Positions 54,194 through 63,154 of a stretch of 64,000 nucleotides of DNA are shown one piece after another. This stretch comes from Methylobacterium sp. B4. GTDB lineage: Bacteria > Pseudomonadota > Alphaproteobacteria > Rhizobiales > Beijerinckiaceae. The notes under the pieces are model-generated. The model was not told the DNA's origin. It saw only the letters and a program-made list of their open reading frames with translations, and did no database searches. The stretch is from positions 186,001 to 250,000 of the forward strand of contig NZ_QJJJ01000003.1 in the NCBI RefSeq assembly GCF_003201865.1. The letters are read 5' to 3'. Position numbers and translations under genes: made by a program. Each line of letters opens with the position of its first letter. Within the stretch, counting starts at the first letter, position 1.

Positions 54194-54493
54194 GGTTGTG
54201 TCCGTGATGGGCGGCGCCCCGCATGGACGAACGGAAACCAGTCGGTTCCGCGATGGTCCGGGCGAGGTTGCGCGTCTTGGAAGGGCGCGGGCTCGGGGCT
54301 CGCACCGGGTCGTTCCCATAACGGTTCCAAGGTGGCCCTGTTCCGCGGCGGCCCCGCGCCATGGCGGCGGCCCACGGTCACGGGAGCGCGGGAAGCGCGG
54401 AGGCCGCCCCCAAGGCGGCGCGTTCGATTGGGGTTACGCCGAGAGGGAAGCTCGGCTAACGCTTGCCCCGCCCGCCGCCTTCGAGGAGCCGCC
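54194..54493. other. Divergent region between paoABC and the M20 peptidase gene
   Basis: A 300-base gap with no gene. It holds the EcfG-type promoter facing paoABC, described separately. Nothing recognisable faces the peptidase gene apart from its GAGGAG ribosome-binding site at 54483-54488. Confidence 0.6.
54320..54344 (-). promoter_or_regulatory. EcfG-type promoter for paoABC
   Basis: On the minus strand GGAAC (54344-54340), 16 bases, CGTT (54323-54320): a full match to the general-stress consensus and the same spacing as the sites at 13414 and 18232. The -10 element is 127 bases from the paoA start. Activity is inferred. Confidence 0.65.
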
Positions 54494-55879
54494 ATGTCCG
54501 ACGCACTCGACCCCGTCCTCAACGACATCGACCGCGACCTGGACAACAGCCTGGAGCGGCTTTTCGCGTGGCTGCGCATCCCCTCGATCTCGACCGATCC
54601 GGCCTATGCCGGCCATTGCCGCGAGGCGGCACGGTGGCTCGAAGGCAACCTGAACGCGCTCGGCTTCGCGACCAGCGTCGAGGAGACCTCGCTGCATCCC
54701 GTCGTGCTGGCGCATCGACCCAAACCGGGCGCGCCGCACGTGCTGTTCTACGGCCATTACGACGTGCAGCCGGTCGATCCGCTAAATCTCTGGCAGACCC
54801 CGCCCTTCGAGCCGCGCATCGACGAGGCGGGAGATTCCAAGAAAATCGTCGCCCGCGGCGCCTCCGACGACAAGGGCCAGGTGATGACCTTCGTCGAGGC
54901 CTGCCGGGCGCATCTGGCCATGAACGGCGACCTGCCGGTGGGCGTCACCATCCTGGTCGAGGGGGCCGAGGAGAACGGCTCGCAAGGCTTGCCCGAATGG
55001 GTCGCGGCCAACCGCAAGCGCCTGAAGGCGGATGTCGTGCTCGTCTGCGACACCGGCATGTGGGACCGCCAGACCCCGCAGATCACCACCTCGCTCCGAG
55101 GCCTCGCCTATTACGAGGTGAAGGTGACGTGCGCCGACCGCGACCTTCATTCCGGCTTCTTCGGCGGCGCGGCCGCGAACCCGATTCACGTCCTGTCGCG
55201 GGTCATCGCCGACCTGCACGATGCGGATGGCCGCGTGACCCTGCCGGGCTTCTACGACGGCGTGCGCGAGCCGCCGGCCGACCTGCTGGAGCAGTGGCGC
55301 TCGCTCGATCTCACGCCTGAAAAGTTCCTGGGACCGATCGGCCTGAAGCAGCCGGCCGGCGAGCGCGGACGCCTGCCGATCGAGTTGATCCAGTCGCGCC
55401 CGGCCTGCGACGTGAACGGCATCATCGGCGGCTATACCGGCGAGGGCACGAAGACGGTCATTGCCAGCCAAGCCTCGGCCAAGGTCTCGTTCCGCCTCGT
55501 GGACGACCAGGACCCCGAAGCGCTCTCGAAGACCTTCGAGGCCTTCGTGCGTGCGCGCATCCCCGCCGACTGCTCGGTCGAGGTGGTCTGCTACAAGGGG
55601 TCGCGCGCGGTGGCTCTGCCCTACGACATGCCGCAACTCGCCGCGGCCCAGGCCGCGCTCTCGGCCGAGTGGGGCCGCGAGGCGGTGGCGGTGGGGGCCG
55701 GCGGCTCGATCCCGATCATCGGCGACTTCAAGCGCATCCTCGGGCTCGATACCCTGCTGATCGGCTTCGGCCTCGACGACGACCGCATTCACTCACCCAA
55801 CGAGAAGTACGAGCTGACGAGCTTCCACAAGGGCACGCGCTCCTGGGCGCGGATTCTCTCGGCGCTCGCGGCCGCGTGA
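54494..55879 (+). CDS. M20-family metallopeptidase (dipeptidase)
   Basis: A 461-residue zinc peptidase of family M20. The metal ligands appear as FYGHYDVQPVD (His and Asp), the catalytic E-E pair in VEGAEENGSQG, D in VCDTGMWDR and H in the final segment HSPNEKYEL; a dimerisation domain with CADRDLHSGFFGGAAANPIH is inserted in the middle. It belongs to the dipeptidase branch (PepV/carnosinase-like) rather than the deacetylases; substrate unknown. ATG at 54494 with GAGGAG 6 bases upstream. The glycosyltransferase operon follows 84 bases later on the same strand, with no evident functional link. Confidence 0.88.
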   Translation: MSDALDPVLNDIDRDLDNSLERLFAWLRIPSISTDPAYAGHCREAARWLEGNLNALGFATSVEETSLHPVVLAHRPKPGAPHVLFYGHYDVQPVDPLNLWQTPPFEPRIDEAGDSKKIVARGASDDKGQVMTFVEACRAHLAMNGDLPVGVTILVEGAEENGSQGLPEWVAANRKRLKADVVLVCDTGMWDRQTPQITTSLRGLAYYEVKVTCADRDLHSGFFGGAAANPIHVLSRVIADLHDADGRVTLPGFYDGVREPPADLLEQWRSLDLTPEKFLGPIGLKQPAGERGRLPIELIQSRPACDVNGIIGGYTGEGTKTVIASQASAKVSFRLVDDQDPEALSKTFEAFVRARIPADCSVEVVCYKGSRAVALPYDMPQLAAAQAALSAEWGREAVAVGAGGSIPIIGDFKRILGLDTLLIGFGLDDDRIHSPNEKYELTSFHKGTRSWARILSALAAA

Positions 55880-55963
55880 GGGAACGATCTACGAGGCCTC
55901 TTCGCGGTTTGCCTGGATGCGGATGACTATTTTCGAGCCTCTCTCGGCGGGTCGCTCCCCTGC

Positions 55964-56662
55964 ATGAGCGCCGCTCCGCTTCCTCGATCGGCGAACGGTG
56001 AGCCTGCGCCCGTCGCGGGCCGCCTCATCGCGGCCGCACCCGGCGCCCTCGTGCTGCGCTTCCCTCTGCCGCCCTCGCTGCCGATCCCCCTGCACGTCGC
56101 GGCGCCCGAGGGCGTCGCGCTGGTCACCTGGGCCTTCGCCGGGCTGGAAGCGGGCGCGAGCGGGGGGCCCGTCTGCCTGCTGGCGCTCGACGCGGCGGGT
56201 ATGGCCGTCGGCGAGACCCTGACGCTCGCCACGCATTTCCGCGACATCACGGTGCTCTCCGAACCGGCCTCGGCCGACGCCCTGAGCGCCGCGGAGCGTA
56301 CCCTCCTCGCGCGGGCGTTGCTCTCCTCCGGCGCGGCGGGCCTCCCGCTGCTCGGACGCCTGTTCACGCTCGTCGAGGCGGCGGTCACGGCCTTGCCGGT
56401 CGCCGAGGATGCGCCGGACCTTGCCGAAGAGGCCGGCGGTTGGACGCTCGGCGGCACGGCCATTCCGCACGGCCTGCTGTTTCGCACCCGCGCCGGCTGG
56501 GGCTGTGCCCGGGTCGCGCGCGCCGCTCTCGGGTTCAAGTCTCATCCGCGCCAGCGGCTGACCCTCGACCCGGTCTGGGGCGCGGCGCCGGAGGGCTTGC
56601 CCGAGCGCTCCTTCGCGCTCCATGCCCACGGCTTCACCGCGCTGACGACATGGGCCTCCTGA
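55964..56662 (+). CDS. Unknown protein at head of glycosyltransferase operon
   Basis: A 232-residue protein with no signal peptide or recognised domain. It is mostly short strands and turns with many Ala, Leu, Pro and Gly (AAPGALVLRFPLPPSLPIPL; SFALHAHGFTALTTW at the end), with a central helix (SAAERTLLARALLSSG). Its stop shares a base with the ATG of the glycosyltransferase gene that follows (TGATG), so it is translationally coupled. It may be a partner or acceptor-binding protein for the glycosyltransferases, but this is only inferred from position. Confidence 0.65.
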   Translation: MSAAPLPRSANGEPAPVAGRLIAAAPGALVLRFPLPPSLPIPLHVAAPEGVALVTWAFAGLEAGASGGPVCLLALDAAGMAVGETLTLATHFRDITVLSEPASADALSAAERTLLARALLSSGAAGLPLLGRLFTLVEAAVTALPVAEDAPDLAEEAGGWTLGGTAIPHGLLFRTRAGWGCARVARAALGFKSHPRQRLTLDPVWGAAPEGLPERSFALHAHGFTALTTWAS

Positions 56663-58533
56663 TGCCGGCCGCAGGGACGGACAAGCCCGCGATCCTCGTG
56701 CTCGCCCCGATGCCGGCGGCGCCCGTCAGCGCCGGCAACCGGCGCCGGCTGGTCGCCACCTGCGAGGCGCTGGCTCGCGGCGGCTTCACCGTCGACCTCG
56801 CCTATTACGCCCACGAGGATCAGGTCTATCGCCGCTTCGGCCAGCATCCGCCGACCAATTTTTCGGGAATGGAGCGATCGTTCCGGAACGTCTTCCTGAT
56901 CGAGGCCCGCACCGTCATCCCGCTCAAGACGCGCTCGAACGCCTTCGGCATCGACGAATGGTGCCCCGACGAGGTCGGTGACTTCGTGACGTGGTACTTC
57001 TCTCAATATCCCGAGACCGGCGCCGTGCTGGTGAACTACGTCTTCCTCTCCCGCGCGCTGGAGCGGGTGCCGCCGGGCGTGCTGACGCTCATCGACACCC
57101 ACGACCGCTTCGCCGGCCGGCAGGAGCAGTACCGGCCGTTCCGGGCCGAGCCGAACTTCTTCTACACCGACGAGGCGGGCGAGGCGGCGGGGCTGTCGCG
57201 CGCCGACCTCGTGCTGGCGATCCAGGCGGCGGAGGCGCGGGGCTTCGCGGCTCTCACCGACCGCCGCGTCCTGCTGCTGCCGCCGCATTTCCCCACGCGG
57301 CGGCCCTTCACCGTGGCGGAGCGGGTGACGCGCATCGGCTTCCTCGGCCACGGCAACGATCCGAACCTGTTCTCGATCGGACGCTTCGTCCGCACCTGGG
57401 CGCAGGACTGGACGCCGGGCCGGCCGGAACTCGTCATCGCGGGCGAGATCTGCCGCAGCCTGCGCGGCGTCGAGGGGCCGGGCGTGCGACTGCTCGGCTA
57501 TCTCGACCGGCTCGAGGATTTCTACGACCAAGCCGACCTCATCGTGGCGCCGATGCTGATGGGCTCCGGCCTCAAGATGAAGGTCGGCGAGGCGCTCTCC
57601 TTCGGCCGTCCGGTGATCGGCACGGAGATCGGCCTCGAAGGCTTCGAGCCGACCGAAGCGGCCCATCGCTGCCGGGACGCGGAGGCCGTCAAGGCGGCCG
57701 TGCTGGCGGTGGCGCGTGACGCGGAGGCGCTGGCGCGGGTGACGCAGGCGAGCGCGGCACTCTACGAGCGCTACGCGCAGACGGCGCTGGCGGCCGAAGC
57801 GGAGTTGATCGGGCTTCTCGACGCCCACCATTCCGGCCGCGTCCCCCCCTCTCCCCGCCCGCGGGAAGAGGATCGCGACGACCGCGGCATCGGCGCGACG
57901 AGCGCCACCCGCGGCGCCGGCCTCGTCCTGACCTACGAGACCTCGACCCGCTCCCTGCCTGCGAGCGAGCCCGAATACGGCGTGCTCGTCGCCACCGAGC
58001 GGCGTTCCGGCAGCGGCAGGGCGGAGGTCTACCGGCCGGAGCGTCGGCGCTGGTTCGCCCGCCCGGATGCCGCCGCGACCGGACCGATGCCGGATCTCGG
58101 CGCGCTCGACGTCGCGCTCTCGCCGGAATGGGTGCGCGACAAGATCCTGCCCGCACCGGCAAGGGCGGCTCTGGCCCGCGCCTTCGCCGGCATGCGGGCG
58201 GATTGGGAGAGCGAGGGGCGGATCGTCGGCCGCACGGCCGAGCGCATCGAGATCGCGACGCTGCTGCCCGGCGTTCTGGTCGGCGGGAGTCATCCGGCCG
58301 CCTGCTTCCTGATCGCCGGAGACGGCGCCGTCGAACTGCGCCTGGAGCGGGTCACGCCGCTCCAGTTGCGCGGCGCCGAGGCCTATGCCGACCGAACCGG
58401 GCGCCTGCCCGCGCCGCTGCCGGTGAGCCTGGGGCTGCGCGCCGCCGAGCCGCTGCCGGCCGCGCCGGCGCGCCTCGTCTTCCTCACCGATGACGGGATC
58501 GGCCGGATCGCTCTCGCCGAGGACGCCGCATGA
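56662..58533 (+). CDS. GT4-type glycosyltransferase with unassigned C-terminal domain
   Basis: A 623-residue protein. Residues about 8-400 form a GT-B fold of the GT4/GT1 type: ILVLAPMPAAPVSAGNRRRL at the N-terminus, then RIGFLGHGNDPNLFSIGRF, and the nucleotide-sugar motif GSGLKMKVGEALSFGRPVIG with TEIGLEGFEP. The remaining about 220 residues (from GLVLTYETSTRSLPASEPE) are strand-rich and match nothing I recognise. The start at 56662 shares its A with the previous stop; a start at 56650 adds four residues. No membrane segments. The next gene overlaps by four bases (ATGA). Confidence 0.8.
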   Translation: MPAAGTDKPAILVLAPMPAAPVSAGNRRRLVATCEALARGGFTVDLAYYAHEDQVYRRFGQHPPTNFSGMERSFRNVFLIEARTVIPLKTRSNAFGIDEWCPDEVGDFVTWYFSQYPETGAVLVNYVFLSRALERVPPGVLTLIDTHDRFAGRQEQYRPFRAEPNFFYTDEAGEAAGLSRADLVLAIQAAEARGFAALTDRRVLLLPPHFPTRRPFTVAERVTRIGFLGHGNDPNLFSIGRFVRTWAQDWTPGRPELVIAGEICRSLRGVEGPGVRLLGYLDRLEDFYDQADLIVAPMLMGSGLKMKVGEALSFGRPVIGTEIGLEGFEPTEAAHRCRDAEAVKAAVLAVARDAEALARVTQASAALYERYAQTALAAEAELIGLLDAHHSGRVPPSPRPREEDRDDRGIGATSATRGAGLVLTYETSTRSLPASEPEYGVLVATERRSGSGRAEVYRPERRRWFARPDAAATGPMPDLGALDVALSPEWVRDKILPAPARAALARAFAGMRADWESEGRIVGRTAERIEIATLLPGVLVGGSHPAACFLIAGDGAVELRLERVTPLQLRGAEAYADRTGRLPAPLPVSLGLRAAEPLPAAPARLVFLTDDGIGRIALAEDAA

Positions 58534-60605
58534 GCGAGACGCCCGCCATCGCCCTGCTCGACACCGTCGATCCCGGCACCGGCCGCCGGGCCGCCCTGGC
58601 GGAGGCCGCGCTGCTGTGGGAGTCGCTGTTCCGCAACGGCGTCCGCCTCACCTTCGCGCCGGAGCCCGAGCCGGACGTTTCCATCGTCATCGTCGCCCGC
58701 GACGCCCGCCATCTCCTGGCGCTGACGCTCTACCGCCTCTGCGCCGGCCAAAAGCTCGCCGGGGCGAGCTTCGAGGTCGTGCTGGTCGACAACGCCTCCG
58801 CGCCGGAGACCCGTGCCCTCTACGGGCGGCTCGACGGCGTGCGGCTCATCGAGAACGCGACCAACACCGGCTTCGGCCCGGCCTGCAACGCCGGAGCGGC
58901 GGCGGCGCGGGGCCGGTTCATCCTGTTCCTCAATCCCGACGTGGACCTCCTGCCCGGCGCGCTGGACGCGATGGTCGGCACCTTCCGTGATCACGCGGGC
59001 ACCGGCATCGTCGGCGCGCGCCTCGTCTTCCCCGGCGGCTATCTCCAGGAATCAGGCGCGGGCTTTCGCGACGATCCGCAGCTCACCCACCCGTACGGGC
59101 GCGGCGACGCCGACCCCCTCGCGCCCGAACACGCCGCGACCCGCGAGGTCGGCTACGTCTCCGGTGCGGTGCTGATGATCGAGCGGGTCTTCTTCGAAGA
59201 GCTCGGCGGCTTCGATCCGCTCTTCGCGCCCGCCTATTTCGAGGACACCGACCTCTGCCTGCGCTGCCATCAGGCCGGGCGGCGGGTGCTGGTGCAGCCG
59301 CGGGCCACCGCGATCCACTACGAGAACGCCACCAGCGCCCGCCGCGAGGACGTGGAGGCCTTGCTCGACCGCAATCGCGCCCGCTTCCTCGACCGCCACC
59401 GGGCGAGCCTGTTCGAGCAGGGTCCGCAGCCGCGGGGCGGGACCACGCTCGACCACGACCCGTGGCGCCTGCGCGTGCTCTACGTCGACGACCGCGTGCC
59501 CCATCTCGACCTCGGCGCCGGCCTGCCGCGGGCCAACGTCATCCTCAACGCCATGGCGGGCCTCGGCTACGCCGTCACCTTCTTCCCGAACTACGAGGCG
59601 GATGCAGAGGAGTCGCAGCGCTACCGCGACCTCGACGAGCGGATCGAGATCCTCCATGCCAGCGGCGACGCCGGCTTCGCACGCCTGATCGCCGAGCGGC
59701 GCGACCGCTATGACGTGCTCTGGGTGAGCCGGCCGCACAACATCCTGTTCGTGACGCAGGCGCTCCAGGCCGCCGGCCTCGACCCGCGCGGCTTCGTGCG
59801 CTCGCGGGTGATCTTCGATTCGGAGGCCCTGTTCGCCCTGCGCGACTTCGTGACGGGCGCGGCCACCGACGGCAGCGCAGTCGCCGCGGACCTCGCTTGG
59901 CAGGCGGCGCGGGAGACCCGCCTGTTTGGCCTCGCCGACGCCGTGGTCTGCGTCTCGCCCGCCGAGGCGCGGGTGCTCGCCCGCTACAGCCCCTGCAACG
60001 TCGCGGTGCTCGGCCACGCCCTGACGCTCCCGGAGACACCGACGCCGGATTTCGCCGCGCGCACCGGCTTCGTCTTCGTCGGCGCGCTCGCCCGCGAGGG
60101 CCAGCCCAATGTCGATTCCCTCGACTGGTTCTTCGAGAGCGTCTGGCCGCGGGTGCGGTCGCGGCTGCCGGAGGCGAGCCTCACGGTCGTCGGCGGGATT
60201 GCCCCGGAGATCCGCGAGCGCTTTGCCCGCCAGCCCGGCGTGCGCGTCACCGGCCGGGTACCGGAGACCGAGCCCTATCTCGATGCCGCCCGCGTCTTCC
60301 TCGCTCCGACGCGCTTCGCCGCGGGCATCCCGCACAAGGTCCACGAGGCGCTGGCCCGGGGGCTGCCCTGCACCGTGACGCCGATCCTCGCCGATCAGGT
60401 CGGCTGGAAGGACGGCGCCGGCTTCCTCGTGCGCGATTGGCGCGACCCGGCCGGCTTCGCCGAGGCGCTGATCCGCCTGCACCAGGATGGCGCCCTTTGG
60501 CAGGCGGTCCGCGCCGAGGGCCTCGCGCGCATCGCCGAGGATTGCGACGCGGACGCCTTCGCCGCCACGATCCGGGGCCTGTGCGAGGCGCAGGTGGTGG
60601 CATGA
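58530..60605 (+). CDS. Bifunctional GT2-GT4 glycosyltransferase
   Basis: A 691-residue fusion of two glycosyltransferases. Residues about 48-300 are a GT2 (GT-A fold) domain: DVSIVIVARDARHLLALTLY, VVLVDNASAPETRALY, LFLNPDVDLLPGALDAM with the metal-binding Asp cluster, GYVSGAVLMIERVFFEELGG and YFEDTDLCLR. Residues about 310-690 are a GT4 domain (RTGFVFVGALAREGQPNVDS, SLTVVGGIAPEIRERF, HEALARGLPCTVT). Both look intact. Such fusions can add two sugars in turn to a cell-surface glycan. Coupled to the genes on both sides by ATGA overlaps. Confidence 0.87.
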   Translation: MSETPAIALLDTVDPGTGRRAALAEAALLWESLFRNGVRLTFAPEPEPDVSIVIVARDARHLLALTLYRLCAGQKLAGASFEVVLVDNASAPETRALYGRLDGVRLIENATNTGFGPACNAGAAAARGRFILFLNPDVDLLPGALDAMVGTFRDHAGTGIVGARLVFPGGYLQESGAGFRDDPQLTHPYGRGDADPLAPEHAATREVGYVSGAVLMIERVFFEELGGFDPLFAPAYFEDTDLCLRCHQAGRRVLVQPRATAIHYENATSARREDVEALLDRNRARFLDRHRASLFEQGPQPRGGTTLDHDPWRLRVLYVDDRVPHLDLGAGLPRANVILNAMAGLGYAVTFFPNYEADAEESQRYRDLDERIEILHASGDAGFARLIAERRDRYDVLWVSRPHNILFVTQALQAAGLDPRGFVRSRVIFDSEALFALRDFVTGAATDGSAVAADLAWQAARETRLFGLADAVVCVSPAEARVLARYSPCNVAVLGHALTLPETPTPDFAARTGFVFVGALAREGQPNVDSLDWFFESVWPRVRSRLPEASLTVVGGIAPEIRERFARQPGVRVTGRVPETEPYLDAARVFLAPTRFAAGIPHKVHEALARGLPCTVTPILADQVGWKDGAGFLVRDWRDPAGFAEALIRLHQDGALWQAVRAEGLARIAEDCDADAFAATIRGLCEAQVVA

Positions 60606-61489
60606 GCGCGCCCTCTCCCCTCGCCCGCCTCGTCGGCCTCGCCTCCGGTCTCCTGCGCCGCGCCGTGATCGGCCGCGTGCCGAAGCTGTTCGATGCGGCC
60701 TATTACCGGGAGCGCAACCCGGGCGTGGCGCGGAGCGGCCTCGACCCCTTCCTGCACTATGTCTGGTTCGGCGCGCGACAGGACCGCAACCCGAACGCGG
60801 ATTTCGACACCGCCTTCTACCGCCGCCAGAGCGGGCGGACCCGGCTCGATCCGGTGCGCCATTACCAGCGGATCGGCGCGGCGGCAGGCCTCGACCCGAG
60901 CCCGGCCTTCAGCACCAGCCTGTACCTCGCCCGCTACCCCGACGTGGTGAGCGCCGGGAGCAACCCGCTCCTGCATTTCCGCAACGACGGCCGCGCGGAG
61001 GGGCGCGAGGCCGCCCCCTCCCCGATCGAGCCGGACCGGCTGCGCGCGCTCGACGGCGTGGCGGAGGATCACATCCTCACGCTTCCGGATGCGGAGGGCG
61101 GGCGCTTTGCCCTGACGCTGCTGCGGCACGCGCCTCTCGACCCGCAGGCGGAGTTCGCCCCGCGCGTCTGTCTCCAGCTCTGCGTCGACGGGGTCGAGTA
61201 CGACGCCCTGCTCGACGCCTTCCGCGCCTTCGAGACGGGCGCGCAGGCGGCGATCGCCCTGGCAATCGACACCGGCGCGGGCCCCCATCCGCCGATGCCG
61301 ACGCAGCTCCTCGCCTTCGAGCGCTGCTTCCTCTCCCGCGCGGCCGGTGGCCGGACGCTGACCCTGCGCTACGCCGAGGCGCGGGTGTGGGACCTTCGCC
61401 TCAAGCGGCCGGGCGTCGCCGCGGTGTTTCCCGGCGGCTCGTTTTCCGCGCGCAGGCTCGCCAAGGGCGAGGACTGGTCCGCCGGCTGA
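60602..61489 (+). CDS. Repeat protein associated with glycosyltransferases
   Basis: A 295-residue protein with three copies of a repeat of about 36 residues at 28-139. Each has the form FD-x-x-x-Y-x-x-x-(N/Y)P-D/G-V, then L-x-P-x-x-H-Y/F, and ends in GR or similar: LFDAAYYRERNPGVARSGLD, DFDTAFYRRQSGRTRLDPV, FSTSLYLARYPDVVSAGSN. This repeat is found at the ends of many large glycosyltransferases, where it may bind sugar chains. The C-terminal half (from about 150) is an unassigned strand-rich domain. Last gene of the four-gene overlapping operon. Confidence 0.7.
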   Translation: MSAPSPLARLVGLASGLLRRAVIGRVPKLFDAAYYRERNPGVARSGLDPFLHYVWFGARQDRNPNADFDTAFYRRQSGRTRLDPVRHYQRIGAAAGLDPSPAFSTSLYLARYPDVVSAGSNPLLHFRNDGRAEGREAAPSPIEPDRLRALDGVAEDHILTLPDAEGGRFALTLLRHAPLDPQAEFAPRVCLQLCVDGVEYDALLDAFRAFETGAQAAIALAIDTGAGPHPPMPTQLLAFERCFLSRAAGGRTLTLRYAEARVWDLRLKRPGVAAVFPGGSFSARRLAKGEDWSAG

Positions 61490-61494
61490 GCCGG

Positions 61495-61519
61495 GGAAAC
61501 CGGCGCGGCCGCGGGCGTT
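61495..61519 (+). promoter_or_regulatory. EcfG-like promoter before a small charged gene
   Basis: GGAAA (61495-61499), 16 bases, CGTT (61516-61519): one mismatch from GGAAC-N16-CGTT, 46 bases before the ATG at 61566. The two elements are also the core of a 7-base inverted repeat (GGGAAAC and GTTTCCC). Confidence 0.5.
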
Positions 61520-61565
61520 TCCCGAGCAAGAATGCCCGCCAGGATCACATTCAAGGATCACGCCC

Positions 61566-61745
61566 ATGATCCGCGACGGCCCGAACCAGCGCGACGAGCG
61601 CCCCGACTCGACGGGACCCAATGCGCGCCCGCGCAACGACACCATCGCCCAGACCGGCGAGGGCATCCCCGACGACAGCGGCCGGCCCGTTCAGGTGGAC
61701 GAGGAAGAGGCCCAGCGGATCGAGGAGACGATTCGCACGCTCTGA
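61566..61745 (+). CDS. Small highly charged protein, 59 residues
   Basis: A 59-codon gene beginning MIRDGPNQRDERPDSTGPNA and ending with the acidic helix VDEEEAQRIEETIRTL. Almost every residue is polar; there is no hydrophobic core, so it is probably disordered. AAGGA lies 7 bases before the ATG. An EcfG-like promoter precedes it. Small hydrophilic proteins of this kind are common members of the general stress regulon in Rhizobiales, but I do not recognise a family. Confidence 0.65.
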   Translation: MIRDGPNQRDERPDSTGPNARPRNDTIAQTGEGIPDDSGRPVQVDEEEAQRIEETIRTL

Positions 61746-61899
61746 GGCCGCTGCGGCGCGGCACCGAGGGATCGAAGCGGCCCCGTCTGCCGGAAATCCC
61801 GGTCGCGCCGCCGCGCGCCACCTCTTGGCACGCCGGCCCGTTCCGGGAACAAGGCTTGCACCCGCACGATTGCCGCCTGCCGCCTCCTGGGTTCACGCC

Positions 61900-62268
61900 T
61901 TGAACACGCTCCTCGTCTTCCTCGGCGCCGGCCTCGGCGGCGTGCTGCGCCACGGGGTCAACCTCTTCGCCCTGCGGCTGGGCTCGGGCTTTCCCTGGGG
62001 CACGCTCGGCATCAACGTCGTCGGCTCCGTGCTGATGGGGCTCGTCACCGGCTGGCTGGCCCTGCGCGGCGGTCTGCCCCAGACCCGGCTGTTCGTGGCC
62101 ACGGGCCTTCTCGGCGGTTTCACCACCTTCTCGACCTTCTCTCTCGAAGCCGTCACCCTGCTGGAGCGGGGCGAGTGGCCGGCCGCCCTGGCCTACGTGC
62201 TGGTCTCGGTGCTCGCCGGCATCGGCGGGCTCGCCCTCGCGCTCCTGGTGATGCGGCAAGTCCTGTGA
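61900..62268 (+). CDS. crcB: Fluoride channel FluC/CrcB
   Basis: A 122-residue membrane protein with four helices that dimerises to form a fluoride exporter. Diagnostic motifs: GAGLGGVLRHGVN near the N-terminus, WGTLGINVVGSVLMG, and the pore segment GGFTTFSTFSLE. The frame has no ATG or GTG near the expected start; a TTG at 61900 gives LNTLLVFLGAGLGG, matching family N-termini, so TTG is the likely start, with no clear ribosome-binding site. I find no fluoride riboswitch in the 154 bases upstream. The dipeptidase gene follows 28 bases later. Confidence 0.88.
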   Translation: MNTLLVFLGAGLGGVLRHGVNLFALRLGSGFPWGTLGINVVGSVLMGLVTGWLALRGGLPQTRLFVATGLLGGFTTFSTFSLEAVTLLERGEWPAALAYVLVSVLAGIGGLALALLVMRQVL

Positions 62269-62296
62269 CGGCGTCCGCTTCGATCGAGGTTGGCCC

Positions 62297-62986
62297 GTGA
62301 GCCTGCCTCCGCACTCCTGCCGATGCGGATTACTGCTCGCGGCGGCGCTCGCGGCCGCGCCGGCAGCGGCCGCGGCGCAGGCGAACCCCTTCGTCGATGC
62401 CGCCGGGGTGGTACCGGGGCTTCGCCTCGACATGCGCTACGCCGGTTCCGACAACTTCGTCGGCCGGCCGATCGTTGGCTACGAGGCGCCCCGCTGCCTG
62501 CTGACGCCGCAGGCGGCGCGGGCCCTCGGCCGAGCTCAGGCGGCACTGGCGCCGGAGGGCCTCGGCTTGAAGGTATTCGACTGCTACCGGCCGCGCCGCG
62601 CGGTCGCCGATTTCGCGGCCTGGGCCCGCGCCCCCGCCGACACCCGCATGAAGACCGCCTATTATCCGCGGGTCGACAAGGCGGACCTGTTCCGCCTCGG
62701 CTACATCGCCGAGCGCTCCGCCCATTCCCGCGGCTCGACCGTGGACCTGACGCTCGTCCGCCTCGCCGACGGAGCGGAACGCGACATGGGCACCCCGTTC
62801 GACCTCTTCGACGAGGCCTCGGCCACCGATGCGCCCGGGATCGGCGCGACGCCGATTCGCAACCGGCGCCGGCTGCGGGACGCGATGATTCGCGCCGGCT
62901 TTGCCCCCTACGCCCAGGAATGGTGGCACTTCACGCTCCGGGACGAGCCCTATCCCGACACCGCCTTCGACCGGCCCGTGCGCTGA
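62297..62986 (+). CDS. D-alanyl-D-alanine dipeptidase, VanX/DdpX family
   Basis: A 229-residue family M15D zinc peptidase. The metal ligands H143 and D150 (ERSAHSRGSTVDLTL), and H211 with catalytic E208 (EWWHF), are present, as is the conserved R99 in DCYRPRRA. An N-terminal signal peptide (about 1-28) indicates the periplasm, where it would recycle D-Ala-D-Ala released from peptidoglycan, as for DdpX in E. coli; VanX of vancomycin resistance is cytoplasmic and linked to vanA and vanH, which are absent. GTG start with CGAGG upstream; 28 bases after crcB. Confidence 0.88.
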   Translation: MSLPPHSCRCGLLLAAALAAAPAAAAAQANPFVDAAGVVPGLRLDMRYAGSDNFVGRPIVGYEAPRCLLTPQAARALGRAQAALAPEGLGLKVFDCYRPRRAVADFAAWARAPADTRMKTAYYPRVDKADLFRLGYIAERSAHSRGSTVDLTLVRLADGAERDMGTPFDLFDEASATDAPGIGATPIRNRRRLRDAMIRAGFAPYAQEWWHFTLRDEPYPDTAFDRPVR

Positions 62987-63154
62987 GCCGGCCGGGGCGA
63001 GAGGGACAAGCCGAGACGCCAGCGCGTCTTTTTCGGCCCGCTTGAATTCTTCCAAATCGAGACTGGACCGCAGCATAAAAACAGCGACTTAAAGTATTTC
63101 CAATTTTTTCTCAGGAACTTGCGCAGTAAACAGCAAGTGCGCCATGATGAACCC

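Noticed and set aside
61746..61899. Possible fluoride riboswitch before crcB
   Set aside because: The conserved riboswitch core with its GAUGG segment and pseudoknot partners is not found in the 154 bases.
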